Source: Pelomonas sp. Root1217 (GTDB lineage: Bacteria > Pseudomonadota > Gammaproteobacteria > Burkholderiales > Burkholderiaceae_C). Taken from it: a DNA stretch of 64,000 nucleotides. Where the stretch lies: the NCBI RefSeq assembly GCF_001425705.1, contig NZ_LMDC01000001.1, forward strand, positions 1,286,486 to 1,350,485. Reading direction: 5' to 3'. Shown in pieces: positions 37,163-47,773 of this stretch. The translations under genes and the position numbers were made by a program. Under the pieces are notes generated by a model, which was not told the origin of the DNA, did no database searches, and saw only the letters and a program-made list of their open reading frames with translations. Within the stretch, counting starts at the first letter, position 1. The number at the start of each line of letters is the position of its first letter.

Positions 37163-38629
37163 ATGCTCACCCGCCTTAAATCCCCCGATGCCGCCGCTCG
37201 CTGGCTGTCTGAATGGTGCACCGGCACACTGCGCACCGACAGCCGCCAGGTCCGACCCGGCGACGCCTTCATCGCCTGGCCCGGCTATGCCCGCGACGGC
37301 CGCGAATTCGTCGCAGCGGCGTTGGAAGCCGGCGCCTCCACTTGCCTGGTTGAAGAGGCCGATGTCGAGCGCTTCGGTTTTGTCGATGCGCGCGTGGCTT
37401 CGCTGCCTGGCCTGAAGGCCCGTACCGGCGAGATCGCCGCCACCTTCTTCGGCAAGCCGACCGACACGCTGGACGTCATCGCCGTCACCGGCACCAATGG
37501 CAAGACTTCATCCGCCTGGTGGATCGCCCAGGCTTCGGCCCAGCTCGGCAAGCGCTGCGGCGTCGTCGGCACACTGGGCATCGGCGAGCCGCCCAAGCTC
37601 GACTACAACGGCCTGACCACGCCCGACCCCGTGCTGCTGCAGGCGGCCTTCGCTCGCATGCGCGACGAGGCCTTCTCGGGCTGCGCCATCGAAGCCAGCA
37701 GCATCGGCATCGTGGAGGGTCGTCTGGCCGGCACCGGCGTGCGGGTCGGGGTGTTCACCAACTTCACGCAGGACCATCTCGACTACCACCGCACGATGGA
37801 TGCCTACTGGGCGGCCAAGCGTGCGTTGTTCGCATTCCCCGGTTTGCGCGCCGCAGTCATCAATCTCGATGATCCGCAAGGCGAGGCCCTCGCCGCCGAG
37901 TTGGTCGCCCTTGATGTCTGGACCACCGGCGTCGCACGCCGCGACGCGCGGCTGACGGCCCGTGGCCTTCACTACACCGGCGAGGGCCTGGCCTTCACGC
38001 TGCACGAGGGCGAGGAAGCCCTGCCGGTACAGACGGGCCTGATCGGCGACTACAACGCGGCCAACCTGCTCGGTGTGGCCGGCGCCTTGCGTGCCCAAGG
38101 TGCCGCCCTGGCCGACGTGGCGCGCGTGCTGGGCCGCGTGACGCCGGTGCCGGGCCGCATGCAGCGCGTCGGCAATGGCCGGGAGCTGCCCCAGGTGGTT
38201 GTCGACTACGCGCACACACCAGACGCATTGGACAAGGCGCTGTCCGCCCTGCAGGGACTCGCCCAGGCGCGTGGCGGCGAATTGGTCTGCGTGTTCGGCT
38301 GTGGCGGTGACCGCGACCGCGGCAAGCGGCCGCAGATGGGCGCCATCGCCGCCCGGTTGTCGGGTCGCGTCGTCATCACCACCGACAACCCGCGCACCGA
38401 AGCGCCGGCCCAGATCCTGGCCGACATCGCCGTTGCCGCGCCCGATGCCATCGTCGTCGAGGCTCGCGAGGAAGCGATCCGCGCCGCGGTGATGAACGCC
38501 GGCTCGCGCGACATCGTGCTCATCGCGGGCAAGGGCCACGAGGACTATCAGGAAGTGAACGGCGTGCGCCGGCCCTTCTCGGATGTTGGCGAAGCGCGCG
38601 CGGCGTTGCTGGAAAGGGCGGGTCTGTGA
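37163..38629 (+). CDS. murE: UDP-MurNAc-tripeptide synthetase (meso-DAP adding)
   Basis: A 488-residue Mur ligase. The ATP loop is GTNGKTSSAWW, the central domain contains FTNFTQDHLDYH, and the amino-acid selector motif reads DNPR (TTDNPRTEAP), which specifies meso-diaminopimelate rather than lysine. It adds DAP to UDP-MurNAc-Ala-Glu in the cytoplasm. The stop overlaps the murF GTG start by 4 bp. Confidence 0.97.
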   Translation: MLTRLKSPDAAARWLSEWCTGTLRTDSRQVRPGDAFIAWPGYARDGREFVAAALEAGASTCLVEEADVERFGFVDARVASLPGLKARTGEIAATFFGKPTDTLDVIAVTGTNGKTSSAWWIAQASAQLGKRCGVVGTLGIGEPPKLDYNGLTTPDPVLLQAAFARMRDEAFSGCAIEASSIGIVEGRLAGTGVRVGVFTNFTQDHLDYHRTMDAYWAAKRALFAFPGLRAAVINLDDPQGEALAAELVALDVWTTGVARRDARLTARGLHYTGEGLAFTLHEGEEALPVQTGLIGDYNAANLLGVAGALRAQGAALADVARVLGRVTPVPGRMQRVGNGRELPQVVVDYAHTPDALDKALSALQGLAQARGGELVCVFGCGGDRDRGKRPQMGAIAARLSGRVVITTDNPRTEAPAQILADIAVAAPDAIVVEAREEAIRAAVMNAGSRDIVLIAGKGHEDYQEVNGVRRPFSDVGEARAALLERAGL

Positions 38630-40014
38630 ACCTGTTTTTGACGCTGTCCGAGGCTCAGGCGCTGCTGCCGGGATCGACGCTGGTCGGCGACGGCGCGACC
38701 GGCTTTGCCCGCGTGCATAGCGACACGCGCACGCTGCGGACGGGCGACCTCTTCGTCGCACTGCGTGGTGAACGCTTCGACGCCAACGACTTTCTCAGCG
38801 AAGCCAAGGCCTCGGGCGCCGTTGCGGCGCTGGCCGAGCGTGGGCTTGCCGAAGCCGGTCTGCCAGGCCTGCTTGTGCCTGATGCGAAGGCGGCACTGGG
38901 TCAGCTCGCCGCCGCGTGGCGTCGCCAGCAACAGCTGCCCGTCATTGCTGTCACGGGCAGCAACGGCAAGACGACGACGACGCAGATGATTGCAAGCATC
39001 CTGCGCGCCTGGGTGGGCGAAGCGGCGCTCGCGACCGAAGGCAACTACAACAATGACATCGGCGTGCCGCTGACGCTCTTGCGCCTGCGCCATGACGACG
39101 AGACCAGCCACCGCGCGGCGGTTGTTGAATTGGGCATGAACCACCCCGGCGAGATCGCACCGCTGGCGGCGATGACGCAGCCCACCGTGGCCCTGGTCAA
39201 CAACGCGCAGCGTGAGCACCAGGAGTTCATGGCGACCGTCGAGGCCGTGGCGCGCGAGAACGGCGCAGTCATCGAGGCGCTGGCCGCCAGCGGCTGCGCC
39301 GTCTTCCCGGCCGAGGACGCCTGCGCGCCGATCTGGCTGGAACTGGCCGGTTCGCGCCCGCACCTGAGCTTTGCGCTTCGCGGTAAGGCTGACGTGACGG
39401 GCGATGCAGCCTGGATCGGCACGCACTGGGCGCTGGAGCTGCACACGCCCGCCGGCACCGCGCCGGTCGCCCTGCATATGGCTGGCGAGCACAACGTGCG
39501 CAACGCGCTGGCGGCGGCGGCCTGCGCGCTGGCCGCCGGTGCGCCGCTGTCCGCAATAGCGCAGGGCCTGGAAGTCTTCCGCGCCGTCAAGGGCCGCTCG
39601 GAACTGAAGACCGATGCGCGCGGCCGCACGCTGATTGACGACAGCTACAACGCCAATCCCGACAGCGTGCGCGCCGCCATCGACGTGCTGGCCGGCATGC
39701 CGGGCGAGGGCTGGCTGATCCTCGGCGACATGGGCGAGGTGGGCAACGACGGCCCAGCCTTCCACCGCGAAGTGGGTGCCTATGCCGCCGAGCGCGGCAT
39801 CGCCCACTTCTGGACGGCCGGCAGCGCCGCCCGCGACGCCGCAGCGGCTTATGGCCCGGGGGCCCGCGCCTTCGACAACGCGGCTGCCCTCATCGCGGCC
39901 CTCAATGCGCAACCCAGCGTGGCCCAGACCCTGGTCAAGGGCTCGCGCTTCATGAAGATGGAACAAGTGGTCGCCGCACTGCAAACCACGACTGGAGACC
40001 CGCATGTTGCTTAG
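38626..40014 (+). CDS. murF: UDP-MurNAc-tripeptide D-Ala-D-Ala ligase
   Basis: A 462-residue Mur ligase starting at GTG 38626 in the GTGA overlap with murE. It has [11 protein letters not shown] (ATP loop), [10 protein letters not shown] and the C-terminal [11 protein letters not shown] motif characteristic of MurF. It finishes the cytoplasmic pentapeptide by adding D-Ala-D-Ala made by Ddl. Its last 11 bp overlap the start of mraY. Confidence 0.97.
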   Translation: MNLFLTLSEAQALLPGSTLVGDGATGFARVHSDTRTLRTGDLFVALRGERFDANDFLSEAKASGAVAALAERGLAEAGLPGLLVPDAKAALGQLAAAWRRQQQLPVIAVTGSNGKTTTTQMIASILRAWVGEAALATEGNYNNDIGVPLTLLRLRHDDETSHRAAVVELGMNHPGEIAPLAAMTQPTVALVNNAQREHQEFMATVEAVARENGAVIEALAASGCAVFPAEDACAPIWLELAGSRPHLSFALRGKADVTGDAAWIGTHWALELHTPAGTAPVALHMAGEHNVRNALAAAACALAAGAPLSAIAQGLEVFRAVKGRSELKTDARGRTLIDDSYNANPDSVRAAIDVLAGMPGEGWLILGDMGEVGNDGPAFHREVGAYAAERGIAHFWTAGSAARDAAAAYGPGARAFDNAAALIAALNAQPSVAQTLVKGSRFMKMEQVVAALQTTTGDPHVA

Positions 40015-41182
40015 CCTCGCCCAGTGGCTGCAGGGCCTCTATCCTGACCTGGGTTTCCTGCGCCTGTTCCAGTACATCACGTTCCGTGCCGTGATGGCCG
40101 CGATGACGGCGCTGCTGATCGGCCTGGCCTTCGGCCCCTGGGTCATCCGCCGCCTCACCGAGATGAAGATCGGCCAGCCGGTGCGTGCCTATGGCGTGCA
40201 GGCGCACCTGGCCAAGACCGGTACACCAACGATGGGCGGCGTGCTTGTGCTCATCGGCATCGGCGTTTCGACGCTGCTGTGGTTCGACTGGAGCAACCGC
40301 TTCGTCTGGGTCGTCATGCTGGTCACCATGGGCTTCGGTGCCGTGGGCTGGGTGGATGACTGGCGCAAGGTCGTCGACAAGAACCCGGAGGGTATGCGCA
40401 GCCGCGAGAAGTTTTTCTGGCAATCGCTGATCGGCCTGGTCGCCGCGCTGTACCTGGCCTTCAGCGTGTCGGAGACGAGCTTCCTGGGCGTCGTGCAGCT
40501 GTTCTTCCGTTGGGTCTCCAGCGGCTTCTCCACGGAGCTGCCGCCCAAGGCCGACCTGCTGATCCCCTTCTTCAAGACCATCAGCATGCCGCTGGGCGTC
40601 TGGGGCTTCGTGGCGCTGGCCTATTTCGTCATCGTCGGCACCAGCAACGCGGTCAACTTCACCGACGGCCTGGACGGCCTGGCCATCATGCCGGTCGTGA
40701 TGGTCGGCTCGGCGCTGGGCCTGTTCGCCTACCTGACCGGCTCGTCGGTGTTCTCCAAATACCTGCTGCTGCCCTACATCCCGGGCTCCGGCGAGTTGCT
40801 GATCTTCTGCGCGGCGATGGCCGGCGCGGGCCTGGCCTTCCTGTGGTTCAACGCCCACCCGGCGCAGGTGTTCATGGGCGACGTCGGCGCGCTGGCGCTC
40901 GGCGGTGGCCTCGGGACGCTGGCCGTCATCACGCGCCAGGAAATCCTGCTCGGCATCATGGGCGGCATCTTCGTCGCCGAAGTGCTGAGCGTGATGCTGC
41001 AAGTGAGCTGGTTCAAGTTTACGAAGAAGAAGTTCGGCGAGGGCCGGCGCATCTTCAAGATGGCGCCGCTGCACCACCATTTCGAGAAGAGCGGCTGGAA
41101 CGAGACGCAAGTCGTCATCCGCTTCTGGATCATCACGATGCTGCTGTGCCTGGTCGGCTTGGCTAGCCTGAAACTGCGGTGA
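40004..41182 (+). CDS. mraY: Phospho-MurNAc-pentapeptide translocase
   Basis: A 392-residue polytopic inner-membrane enzyme with about ten TM helices. Conserved catalytic loops are visible: [33 protein letters not shown] and HHHFEKSGW. It moves phospho-MurNAc-pentapeptide from UDP to undecaprenyl phosphate, forming lipid I. The betaproteobacterial form is longer than E. coli MraY (360) because of an extra periplasmic loop around residues 165-180. Four bp separate it from murD. Confidence 0.98.
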   Translation: MLLSLAQWLQGLYPDLGFLRLFQYITFRAVMAAMTALLIGLAFGPWVIRRLTEMKIGQPVRAYGVQAHLAKTGTPTMGGVLVLIGIGVSTLLWFDWSNRFVWVVMLVTMGFGAVGWVDDWRKVVDKNPEGMRSREKFFWQSLIGLVAALYLAFSVSETSFLGVVQLFFRWVSSGFSTELPPKADLLIPFFKTISMPLGVWGFVALAYFVIVGTSNAVNFTDGLDGLAIMPVVMVGSALGLFAYLTGSSVFSKYLLLPYIPGSGELLIFCAAMAGAGLAFLWFNAHPAQVFMGDVGALALGGGLGTLAVITRQEILLGIMGGIFVAEVLSVMLQVSWFKFTKKKFGEGRRIFKMAPLHHHFEKSGWNETQVVIRFWIITMLLCLVGLASLKLR

Positions 41183-41186
41183 GCGC

Positions 41187-42869
41187 ATGAAGCTGGACCT
41201 GCCGCAACTCGTCGATCAGCGCGTGCTCGTGCTGGGCTTGGGTGATTCCGGCCTGGCCATGGCGCGCTGGTGCGCGAGCTTCGGCGCCAATGTGACGGTG
41301 TGGGACTCGCGAGCCCAGCCGCCCCAGCTCGGAGCGCTGGGCGAGACGGCGGCCTTCATCACCGGCGAGCTGACGGCCGAGGTCGTGAGCAGCTTCAACG
41401 CGGTGCTCAAGAGCCCAGGCCTGTCACCGCTGGATGTGCGCTTGGCGGCTGTCTACGCCCACGGTCCCGCCGTGCGCGGCGAGTTGGATCTGTTCGCCGA
41501 CGCGCTGGCTGCGTTGAAGGCCCAGCATGGCTACGCGCCCGCCGTGCTCGCCATCACCGGCACCAACGGCAAGACGACGACGACCTGCATGACCGGCCTG
41601 CTCGTCGAGCGCGCAGGCAAGCGAGTCGCAATCGCCGGCAATATTGGCCCGACGCTGCTGGACACGCTGACCGGGGCGCTGGCCAAGGAGCCCGATCCGG
41701 CACCGATCGAAACGCCGGCCGAAGCCATCGCCGAGGCGATCGAGGATGCGCCCGTCGAGGGGGAAGCGATCGAAGAGGCTGGAGTGCTGCCTGACGAGGA
41801 CACGCCGCTGCCGATTGACCCGCCGCCGCCGCGCGGCCCGGTCTTTGAGACTCTGCCCGAAGTCTGGGTGCTGGAGCTGTCCAGCTTCCAGCTTGACGGC
41901 GTGTCCAACTTCGAACCCACGGCCGGCGCCGTGCTGAACCTGACCCAGGACCACCTCGACTGGCATGGCGACATGGCCGCCTACGGCCGTGCCAAGGCGT
42001 GCATCTTCGGCCGCGAGGCCGTCATCGTCGTCAACCGCGACGACGCCGACGTCGAAGGACTGGTGCCTGCGCCTGTCTTCGTCAAGGGCAGCCGTGGCAA
42101 GGCCGGCCGCACGGTGTCGCGCCAGGTCGTTCGCTTCGGCCTGAACCCGCCCAGGGCCGCCGGCGATTTCGGCCTCGTGGACGAAGGCGGCCTGACCTGG
42201 CTGGTGCGTGCCCTGGAGCTGGACCCGACGATCAAGCGCAAGAAGAGCGACGAGGCGGAGCCCCTGATCATCCAGCGCCTGATGCCGGCCGACGCGCTGC
42301 GCGTGCGCGGCCGCCACAACGCCGCCAACGCGCTGGCCGCACTGGCCCTCGCGACGGCAGCCGGCTGCGAGCTGGCCCCCATGCTGCATGGCCTGCGTGA
42401 ATACCGTGGCGAGCCGCATCGCGTCGAGCCCGTGGGCAGCATCGACGGCATCGAGTTCTTTGACGATTCCAAGGGCACGAATGTCGGCGCCACGGTTGCC
42501 GCCATCTCCGGCCTGGGCGCCGACCGCGCGCCGGCCAAGCTGGTGCTCATCCTTGGCGGCGACGGCAAGGGTCAGGACTTCGCACCGCTGGCCGACGGCG
42601 TCACCCGCCATGCCCGCGCCGCAGCGCTGATCGGCCGCGACGCGCCACAGATCGAAGCGGCGCTGGCCTGCACGGGTGTGCCCATGCAGCGCCACGACAC
42701 ACTCGAAGCGGCGACGACCTGGTGCCTGAGCCAGGCGCAATCCGGTGACAGCGTGCTGCTGTCTCCCGCCTGCGCCAGCCTGGACATGTTCCGCAACTAC
42801 GCCCATCGCGCCGAGGTCTTTGTCGCCACGGTGCAGCAGCTCGCCGACGAGCGGGGGGTGGCTCTGTGA
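41187..42869 (+). CDS. murD: UDP-MurNAc-Ala D-Glu ligase with an acidic insertion
   Basis: A 560-residue Mur ligase, well above the ~440 residues of E. coli. It has the N-terminal nucleotide-binding fold ([16 protein letters not shown]), ATP loop [18 protein letters not shown] and [12 protein letters not shown], and the C-terminal [15 protein letters not shown]. Between [10 protein letters not shown] and VWVLELSSF lies an extra ~55-residue stretch (about 165-220), acidic and proline-rich ([28 protein letters not shown]). It should form a surface loop at the central domain. The enzyme adds D-glutamate to UDP-MurNAc-alanine. The stop overlaps ftsW. Confidence 0.96.
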   Translation: MKLDLPQLVDQRVLVLGLGDSGLAMARWCASFGANVTVWDSRAQPPQLGALGETAAFITGELTAEVVSSFNAVLKSPGLSPLDVRLAAVYAHGPAVRGELDLFADALAALKAQHGYAPAVLAITGTNGKTTTTCMTGLLVERAGKRVAIAGNIGPTLLDTLTGALAKEPDPAPIETPAEAIAEAIEDAPVEGEAIEEAGVLPDEDTPLPIDPPPPRGPVFETLPEVWVLELSSFQLDGVSNFEPTAGAVLNLTQDHLDWHGDMAAYGRAKACIFGREAVIVVNRDDADVEGLVPAPVFVKGSRGKAGRTVSRQVVRFGLNPPRAAGDFGLVDEGGLTWLVRALELDPTIKRKKSDEAEPLIIQRLMPADALRVRGRHNAANALAALALATAAGCELAPMLHGLREYRGEPHRVEPVGSIDGIEFFDDSKGTNVGATVAAISGLGADRAPAKLVLILGGDGKGQDFAPLADGVTRHARAAALIGRDAPQIEAALACTGVPMQRHDTLEAATTWCLSQAQSGDSVLLSPACASLDMFRNYAHRAEVFVATVQQLADERGVAL

Positions 42870-44122
42870 ACGCCGTGCTGGGTGGGTTCACTGCCAGGCT
42901 GCAATCGCTGTGGAAGAAGGGCGACGCCGAGGACGCCAGCGTGCCGGTGCGCGACTGGGTGTCTACCTCGGCGGGGCGACCGACGCAGCTGCAGGGCTTC
43001 GACATCACGATGGTTTGGGTCGTGCTGGCGCTGATGGCCTTTGGCCTCTTGATGGTCTATTCAGCCTCCATCGCGTTGCCCGACAACCCGCGCTTCGCCA
43101 AATACCTGCCGACGCATTTCCTGACGCGCCACATGGTCGCCATCGGTTTCGCGCTGGTCGCCGGCCTGGTCACCGTGCAGATCCCTGTTGCGATCTGGGA
43201 GCGCTGGGCGCCCTGGGTCTTCGTCGTGGCGCTGGTGTTGCTGGTCGCCGTGCTGATCCCTGGCATCGGCAAGGTCGTCTACGGCGCGCGCCGGTGGATC
43301 CCACTGGGGGTCATGAACTTTCAGCCGTCGGAGCTCGCCAAGTTCGGCATCGCGCTGTACGCGGCCAACTACATGATGCGCAAGATGGACGCCCGGGAGA
43401 ACTTCTTCCAGGCCGTCACGCCGATTGCGATTGCGCTGGCCTTCATCGGCCTGTTGCTGCTGGCCGAACCGGACATGGGCGCCTTCATGGTCATCGCAGC
43501 GATCGCGATGGGCATCCTGTTCCTGGGCGGTGTCAACGGCCGCATGTTCCTGCTGATCACGCTGGTGCTGGTCGGCGCCTTCGTGCTGATGATCAGCTTC
43601 AGCGAGTTCCGCCGCGAGCGCATCTTTGCTTACCTCAGCCCCTGGGACGAGAAATACGCGCAAGGCAAGGCCTACCAGCTGACGCACAGCCTGATTGCCT
43701 TCGGCCGCGGCGAGTGGCTGGGCCAGGGCCTGGGCAGCAGTGTCGAGAAGCTGCACTACCTGCCCGAGGCGCACACCGACTTCCTGCTTGCCGTCATCGG
43801 CGAGGAGCTGGGCTTTGCCGGCGTGGCCGTTGTCATCCTGGCCTTCTTCTGGCTGACCCGGCGCTGCTTCCTGATCGGCCGCCAGGCCATCGCGCTGGAC
43901 CGGGTGTTCGCGGGTCTCTACGCCCAGGGCATCGGCATCTGGATGGGCGGGCAGGCCTTCATCAACATGGGCGTCAACCTCGGCGCGCTGCCGACCAAGG
44001 GGCTGACGCTGCCGCTGCTGAGCTTTGGCGGGTCGGCGATTCTGATGAACTGCGTGGCGCTGGCCGTTGTCTTGAGGATTGATCTCGAGAACCGGCAAAT
44101 GATGCGGGGAGGCCGGTCATGA
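42866..44122 (+). CDS. ftsW: Septal peptidoglycan polymerase FtsW
   Basis: A 418-residue SEDS-family membrane protein starting at GTG 42866, overlapping murD by 4 bp. About ten TM helices; conserved features include [46 protein letters not shown] and [17 protein letters not shown], the last three typical of the catalytic and lipid II-binding region. It polymerises septal glycan strands with FtsI. About 50 N-terminal residues are cytoplasmic. murG follows after a repeat-containing gap. Confidence 0.97.
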   Translation: MNAVLGGFTARLQSLWKKGDAEDASVPVRDWVSTSAGRPTQLQGFDITMVWVVLALMAFGLLMVYSASIALPDNPRFAKYLPTHFLTRHMVAIGFALVAGLVTVQIPVAIWERWAPWVFVVALVLLVAVLIPGIGKVVYGARRWIPLGVMNFQPSELAKFGIALYAANYMMRKMDARENFFQAVTPIAIALAFIGLLLLAEPDMGAFMVIAAIAMGILFLGGVNGRMFLLITLVLVGAFVLMISFSEFRRERIFAYLSPWDEKYAQGKAYQLTHSLIAFGRGEWLGQGLGSSVEKLHYLPEAHTDFLLAVIGEELGFAGVAVVILAFFWLTRRCFLIGRQAIALDRVFAGLYAQGIGIWMGGQAFINMGVNLGALPTKGLTLPLLSFGGSAILMNCVALAVVLRIDLENRQMMRGGRS

Positions 44123-44228
44123 GCCGTGAAGGCCGTGGTGCATGGCGGGCCGAGCGCTGGGCCGCTCCCGAGCCGGTCGGCATCCCCTCGGGGGATCGGC
44201 CAACGTACCCGTTGGACGAGGGGCTCCA
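44123..44228 (+). repeat. Intergenic repeat copy 1, ftsW-murG
   Basis: The 106-bp gap is about 87 percent identical to the 105-bp gap at 45306-45410. It contains two palindromes: ATCCCC-TCG-GGGGAT and CCAACG-TACC-CGTTGG. It ends GACGAGGGGCTCCA just before the murG ATG, so the repeat itself supplies the GAGGGG ribosome binding site. The repeat is open in frame with murG from an ATG at 44142, which is probably accidental. Confidence 0.85.
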
Positions 44229-45305
44229 ATGAGTGAGCGCCACCTCGTCGTGATGGCGGCCGGCACAGGCGGCCACATCATTCCCGGCCTGGCAGTTGCG
44301 GAGGAAATGCAGCGCCGCGGCTGGACCGTGTCGTGGATCGGCACGCCGACCGGCATGGAGAACCGCCTGGTGCCGGCACGCGGCATCGAGCTGGATGCGC
44401 TGCCTTTCGCCGGCCTGCGCGGCAAGGGAATCAAGCATGCGCTGCGTGGCATCGTCGGGTTCTTCAAGTCGCTGAGCCTGGCCCGTCGCGTCTATGCGCA
44501 GCGCCGTGCGACGGCTGTGCTCGGCATGGGTGGCTATGTCTGCTTGCCCGGCGGCCTGACGGCGGCCTTCACCGGCCGGCCGCTGATGCTGGTCAATGCC
44601 GACGCGGCGATGCTGAAGAGCAACCTCGCGTTGAAACCTTTTGCGCGCCGGATTGCGTTCGGCTTCGACGGTGCCGCGGCGGCTTCGACGTCGGGCGCCA
44701 TCGTCAGCGGCAATCCGGTGCGCGCCGAGATCGAGGCTTTGCCGGCGCCGGCCGAGCGCATGGCCGAGCGTTCGGGCCCGCTGCATGTGCTGGTGCTGGG
44801 CGGTTCGCTGGGCGCACGCGCGCTGAACGAGGCCGTGCCGCAGGCGCTCGCGCTTTGGCCGCAAGAGCAGCGGCCGCTGGTGCTGCACCAGTCGGGGCAG
44901 GACCATCTCGGCGCCGTCTGGCAGGTCTACGCCGACGCCGGCCTGTCGGCGGAGGTGCGCCCCTTCATCGACGACATGGCCGCGGCGCTCGCCTGGGCCG
45001 ATGTCGTCGTCTGCCGCGCCGGCGCCATCACCGTCAGCGAGCTCTGCGCGGCCGGCTGCGCCGCGGTGCTGGTGCCGCTGGTGGTCAGCACCACGTCGCA
45101 CCAGCGCGACAACGCCGTCTTCATGGCGCAACACGGCGCTGCCATCCACCTGCCGCAGGGCGAATTGACGCCGGCAAAGCTGCACGAACTGCTCAGCGGC
45201 ATGGACCGCGGCGCCCTGCTCGCAATGGGCGAGAAGGCGCGCTCGCTGGCCCGTCCTCGCGCGGCCGCCCGTGTGGCCGACGAAATTGAGGGAATGCTGA
45301 AATGA
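44229..45305 (+). CDS. murG: UDP-GlcNAc transferase MurG
   Basis: A 358-residue GT-B glycosyltransferase starting MSERHLVVMAAGTGGHIIPG. The GTGGHIIPG loop binds the lipid diphosphate, VLGMGGYVCLPGG and GGSLGARALNEAVP belong to the substrate and UDP-GlcNAc sites, and VCRAGAITVSELCAAG is the C-terminal donor-binding motif. It attaches GlcNAc to lipid I to give lipid II on the inner face of the membrane. The start at 44229 matches the family; both flanking gaps contain the same repeat. Confidence 0.97.
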   Translation: MSERHLVVMAAGTGGHIIPGLAVAEEMQRRGWTVSWIGTPTGMENRLVPARGIELDALPFAGLRGKGIKHALRGIVGFFKSLSLARRVYAQRRATAVLGMGGYVCLPGGLTAAFTGRPLMLVNADAAMLKSNLALKPFARRIAFGFDGAAAASTSGAIVSGNPVRAEIEALPAPAERMAERSGPLHVLVLGGSLGARALNEAVPQALALWPQEQRPLVLHQSGQDHLGAVWQVYADAGLSAEVRPFIDDMAAALAWADVVVCRAGAITVSELCAAGCAAVLVPLVVSTTSHQRDNAVFMAQHGAAIHLPQGELTPAKLHELLSGMDRGALLAMGEKARSLARPRAAARVADEIEGMLK

Positions 45306-45410
45306 GCGTGAAGGCCGTAGTGCATGGCGGGCCGAGTGCCGGGCCGCTCCCAAGCCGGCCCGCATCCCCGCGGGGGATCGGCCGACGTACGCGTCGGACG
45401 AGGGGCTGAC
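45306..45410 (+). repeat. Intergenic repeat copy 2, murG-murC
   Basis: Second copy of the element at 44123-44228. Palindromes are kept although the bases differ: ATCCCC-GCG-GGGGAT and CCGACG-TACG-CGTCGG, the latter with compensating changes on both arms relative to CCAACG/CGTTGG in copy 1. It ends GACGAGGGGCTGAC before the murC ATG, again providing GAGGGG as ribosome binding site. Confidence 0.85.
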
Positions 45411-46799
45411 ATGAAGCACGCGGTTCAACGGTTGCACTTTGTCGGCATCGGCGGCGCGGGCATGAGCGGCATTGCCGAGATCCTGCACAACCTCGGCTTC
45501 ACGGTCAGCGGCTCGGACGCCGTCGAAAGCGCGACGACCGAGCGCCTGCGCGCTCTGGGCCTGCGTGTCGAGATCGGCCACGCGGCACCGAACATCGGCG
45601 ATGCGCAGGCGCTGGTCACGAGCACCGCCGTGGCTGCTGACAACCCCGAGGTACAGGCGGCCCGCGGCCGCCAGGTGCCGGTCGTACCGCGCGCCGTCAT
45701 GCTGGCCGAGCTGATGCGGTTGCGCCGCGGCATCGCTATCGCCGGCACGCACGGCAAGACGACGACGACATCCCTGGTCACGGCCATCCTCGTCGAAGCC
45801 GGCCTGGACCCGACCTTCGTCATCGGCGGCAAGCTCAACGCCGCCGGTGCCAACTCGCGCCTGGGCAAGGGCGAGTTCATCGTCGTCGAGGCCGATGAAA
45901 GCGATGCCTCCTTCCTGAAGCTGAGCCCCGTGCTGTCCGTCGTCACCAACATCGACGAGGACCACATGGACACCTATGGCCATTCGGTTGAGAAGCTGCA
46001 CGCGGCTTTTGTCGAGTTCCTGCATCGCATGCCCTTCTACGGCGCGGCGGTGGTCTGCGCCGACGATCCCGGCGTGCAGGCCATCCTCGGCCGCATCGAG
46101 CGGCCCGTCGTCAGTTACGGCCTGTCCGCCGGCGTCAGCGTGCGTGCCATCAACGTGGAAGCGCTGGCCGGCGCGCAGATGCGTTTCAGTTGCCAACGTG
46201 AAGGCGCGCCTGACCTGGACGTGCTGCTCAACCTGGCCGGCGAACACAACGTGCGCAATGCCTTGGCGGCCATTGCCATCGCGATGGAACTGGACTGCCC
46301 GGACGAGGCCATCCAGAGGGCGCTGAAGAATTTCTCCGGCGTCGGCCGCCGCTTCGAGAAGCATGGCGAATGGCCGGCGGCCGATGGTGGCCGTTTCGAG
46401 CTGATCGACGACTACGGCCACCACCCGGTCGAGATGGCCGCCGTGCTGGCCGCCGCGCGCGGCGCCTATCCAGGCCGCCGCCTGGTGCTGGCCTTCCAGC
46501 CGCATCGCTACACGCGCACGCGGGACTGTTTTGCCGACTTTGTGCGAGTGATGGGCGGCGCTGACGTCGTGCTGCTGACCGAGGTCTATTCGGCGGGGGA
46601 GTCGCCTATCGAGGGTGCGACCGGTACGGCGCTGGCGCAGGCCGTCGGCACGCCGAACTTCGTGGCCGGTGTGGCCGACATGCCTGCGGCGCTGGCCCAG
46701 TTGACCCGCGATGGCGACGTCGTCATCGGTATGGGCGCGGGCTCGATGAGCAGCCTGCCGAGTCGCGTCGCGGCGCATTTCCAAGGAGGCGCAGCATGA
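45411..46799 (+). CDS. murC: UDP-MurNAc-L-alanine ligase
   Basis: A 462-residue Mur ligase starting [20 protein letters not shown], with the UDP-MurNAc-binding [20 protein letters not shown] loop [24 protein letters not shown] and the C-terminal [12 protein letters not shown]. It adds the first residue, L-alanine, to UDP-MurNAc. The ATG at 45411 fits the family start. Its stop overlaps ddl by 4 bp. Confidence 0.98.
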   Translation: MKHAVQRLHFVGIGGAGMSGIAEILHNLGFTVSGSDAVESATTERLRALGLRVEIGHAAPNIGDAQALVTSTAVAADNPEVQAARGRQVPVVPRAVMLAELMRLRRGIAIAGTHGKTTTTSLVTAILVEAGLDPTFVIGGKLNAAGANSRLGKGEFIVVEADESDASFLKLSPVLSVVTNIDEDHMDTYGHSVEKLHAAFVEFLHRMPFYGAAVVCADDPGVQAILGRIERPVVSYGLSAGVSVRAINVEALAGAQMRFSCQREGAPDLDVLLNLAGEHNVRNALAAIAIAMELDCPDEAIQRALKNFSGVGRRFEKHGEWPAADGGRFELIDDYGHHPVEMAAVLAAARGAYPGRRLVLAFQPHRYTRTRDCFADFVRVMGGADVVLLTEVYSAGESPIEGATGTALAQAVGTPNFVAGVADMPAALAQLTRDGDVVIGMGAGSMSSLPSRVAAHFQGGAA

Positions 46800-47773
46800 A
46801 GTCGCCTGTTGATCTGAACATCGATGCCAAGGCGCTCGGCAAGGTCGCCGTGCTTTTTGGCGGTCACAGCGCGGAGCGGCCGGTGTCGCTGATGAGCGGC
46901 AGCGGTGTCCTCGCCGCGCTGCAATCCATCGGCGTCGACGCCCACGCCTTCGATCCCGCCGAGCGTCCGCTGCACGCGCTGAAGGATGACGGCTTTGCGC
47001 GCGCCTTCATTGCGCTGCACGGCCGTGGTGGCGAGGACGGCACGATCCAGGGCGCCCTGGAATGGCTGGGCATTCCCTACACCGGCTCCGGCGTGACCGC
47101 CTCCGGCGTGGCGATGGACAAGACCATGACCAAGCGGCTGTGGACCAACGAGGGCCTGCCGACGCCGCAATACCTCGCCTTGTCCCGCGCTGAATTGACT
47201 CGCGAGCGTATCCGTACGATTCCCGACACGCTCGGCCTGCCCGTCGTCGTGAAGCCGCCGCACGAGGGTTCGAGCATCGGCATCACCAAGGCCGCCGGCT
47301 ATTCCGACATGCAGGGCGCTGTCGAGTTGGCGCTGGGCTTTGACGATGAGCTGCTGTTCGAGCAGTGCATCGAAGGCCCCGAGCTGACCTGTGCCGTACT
47401 GGGGGAGGGTGATTCGGCCGTCGCGCTTCCTGTCATCGAGATCCGCGCCGAGGCTGGCAATTACGACTTCGCAAACAAGTACGAGACCGACACGACGCAG
47501 TACCTGTTCGGCTCGCTGCCCGCCGCACTCGAGGCCGAGATCGGTCGCCTCGTGCTGCATGCCTATCGCCTGCTCGGCTGCCGCGGCTGGGGCCGTGCCG
47601 ACCTGATGCTGCGCAAGTCCGACATGAAGCCCTTCCTGCTGGAGATGAACACCAGCCCCGGAATGACGTCGCACTCCCTGGTGCCCAAGGCCGCGCAGGC
47701 CGTGGGCGTGGACTACCCGCATCTGTGCCTGTGGTTGCTTGCCCAGGCCCGGCTGGATCGCCTGATCACGTGA
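46796..47773 (+). CDS. ddl: D-alanine-D-alanine ligase
   Basis: A 325-residue ATP-grasp enzyme of the DdlB type ([20 protein letters not shown]). It shows [33 protein letters not shown] (ATP binding) and [19 protein letters not shown] (metal and substrate loop). It makes the D-Ala-D-Ala dipeptide used by MurF. It overlaps murC at its start and ftsQ at its end. Confidence 0.97.
   Translation: MKSPVDLNIDAKALGKVAVLFGGHSAERPVSLMSGSGVLAALQSIGVDAHAFDPAERPLHALKDDGFARAFIALHGRGGEDGTIQGALEWLGIPYTGSGVTASGVAMDKTMTKRLWTNEGLPTPQYLALSRAELTRERIRTIPDTLGLPVVVKPPHEGSSIGITKAAGYSDMQGAVELALGFDDELLFEQCIEGPELTCAVLGEGDSAVALPVIEIRAEAGNYDFANKYETDTTQYLFGSLPAALEAEIGRLVLHAYRLLGCRGWGRADLMLRKSDMKPFLLEMNTSPGMTSHSLVPKAAQAVGVDYPHLCLWLLAQARLDRLIT

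Noticed and set aside
44142..44228. N-terminal extensions of MurG and MurC encoded by the repeats (both begin MAGR and share a pattern)
   Set aside because: The similar peptides follow from the DNA repeat being in the same frame 87 nt before each start. Family starts and the GAGGGG site support 44229 and 45411.
43974..46784. A 936-codon open frame on the minus strand opposite murG and murC
   Set aside because: It is antisense to clearly conserved genes, has low-complexity Arg/Gln/His-rich content and no family motifs; long antisense frames are common at this GC content.
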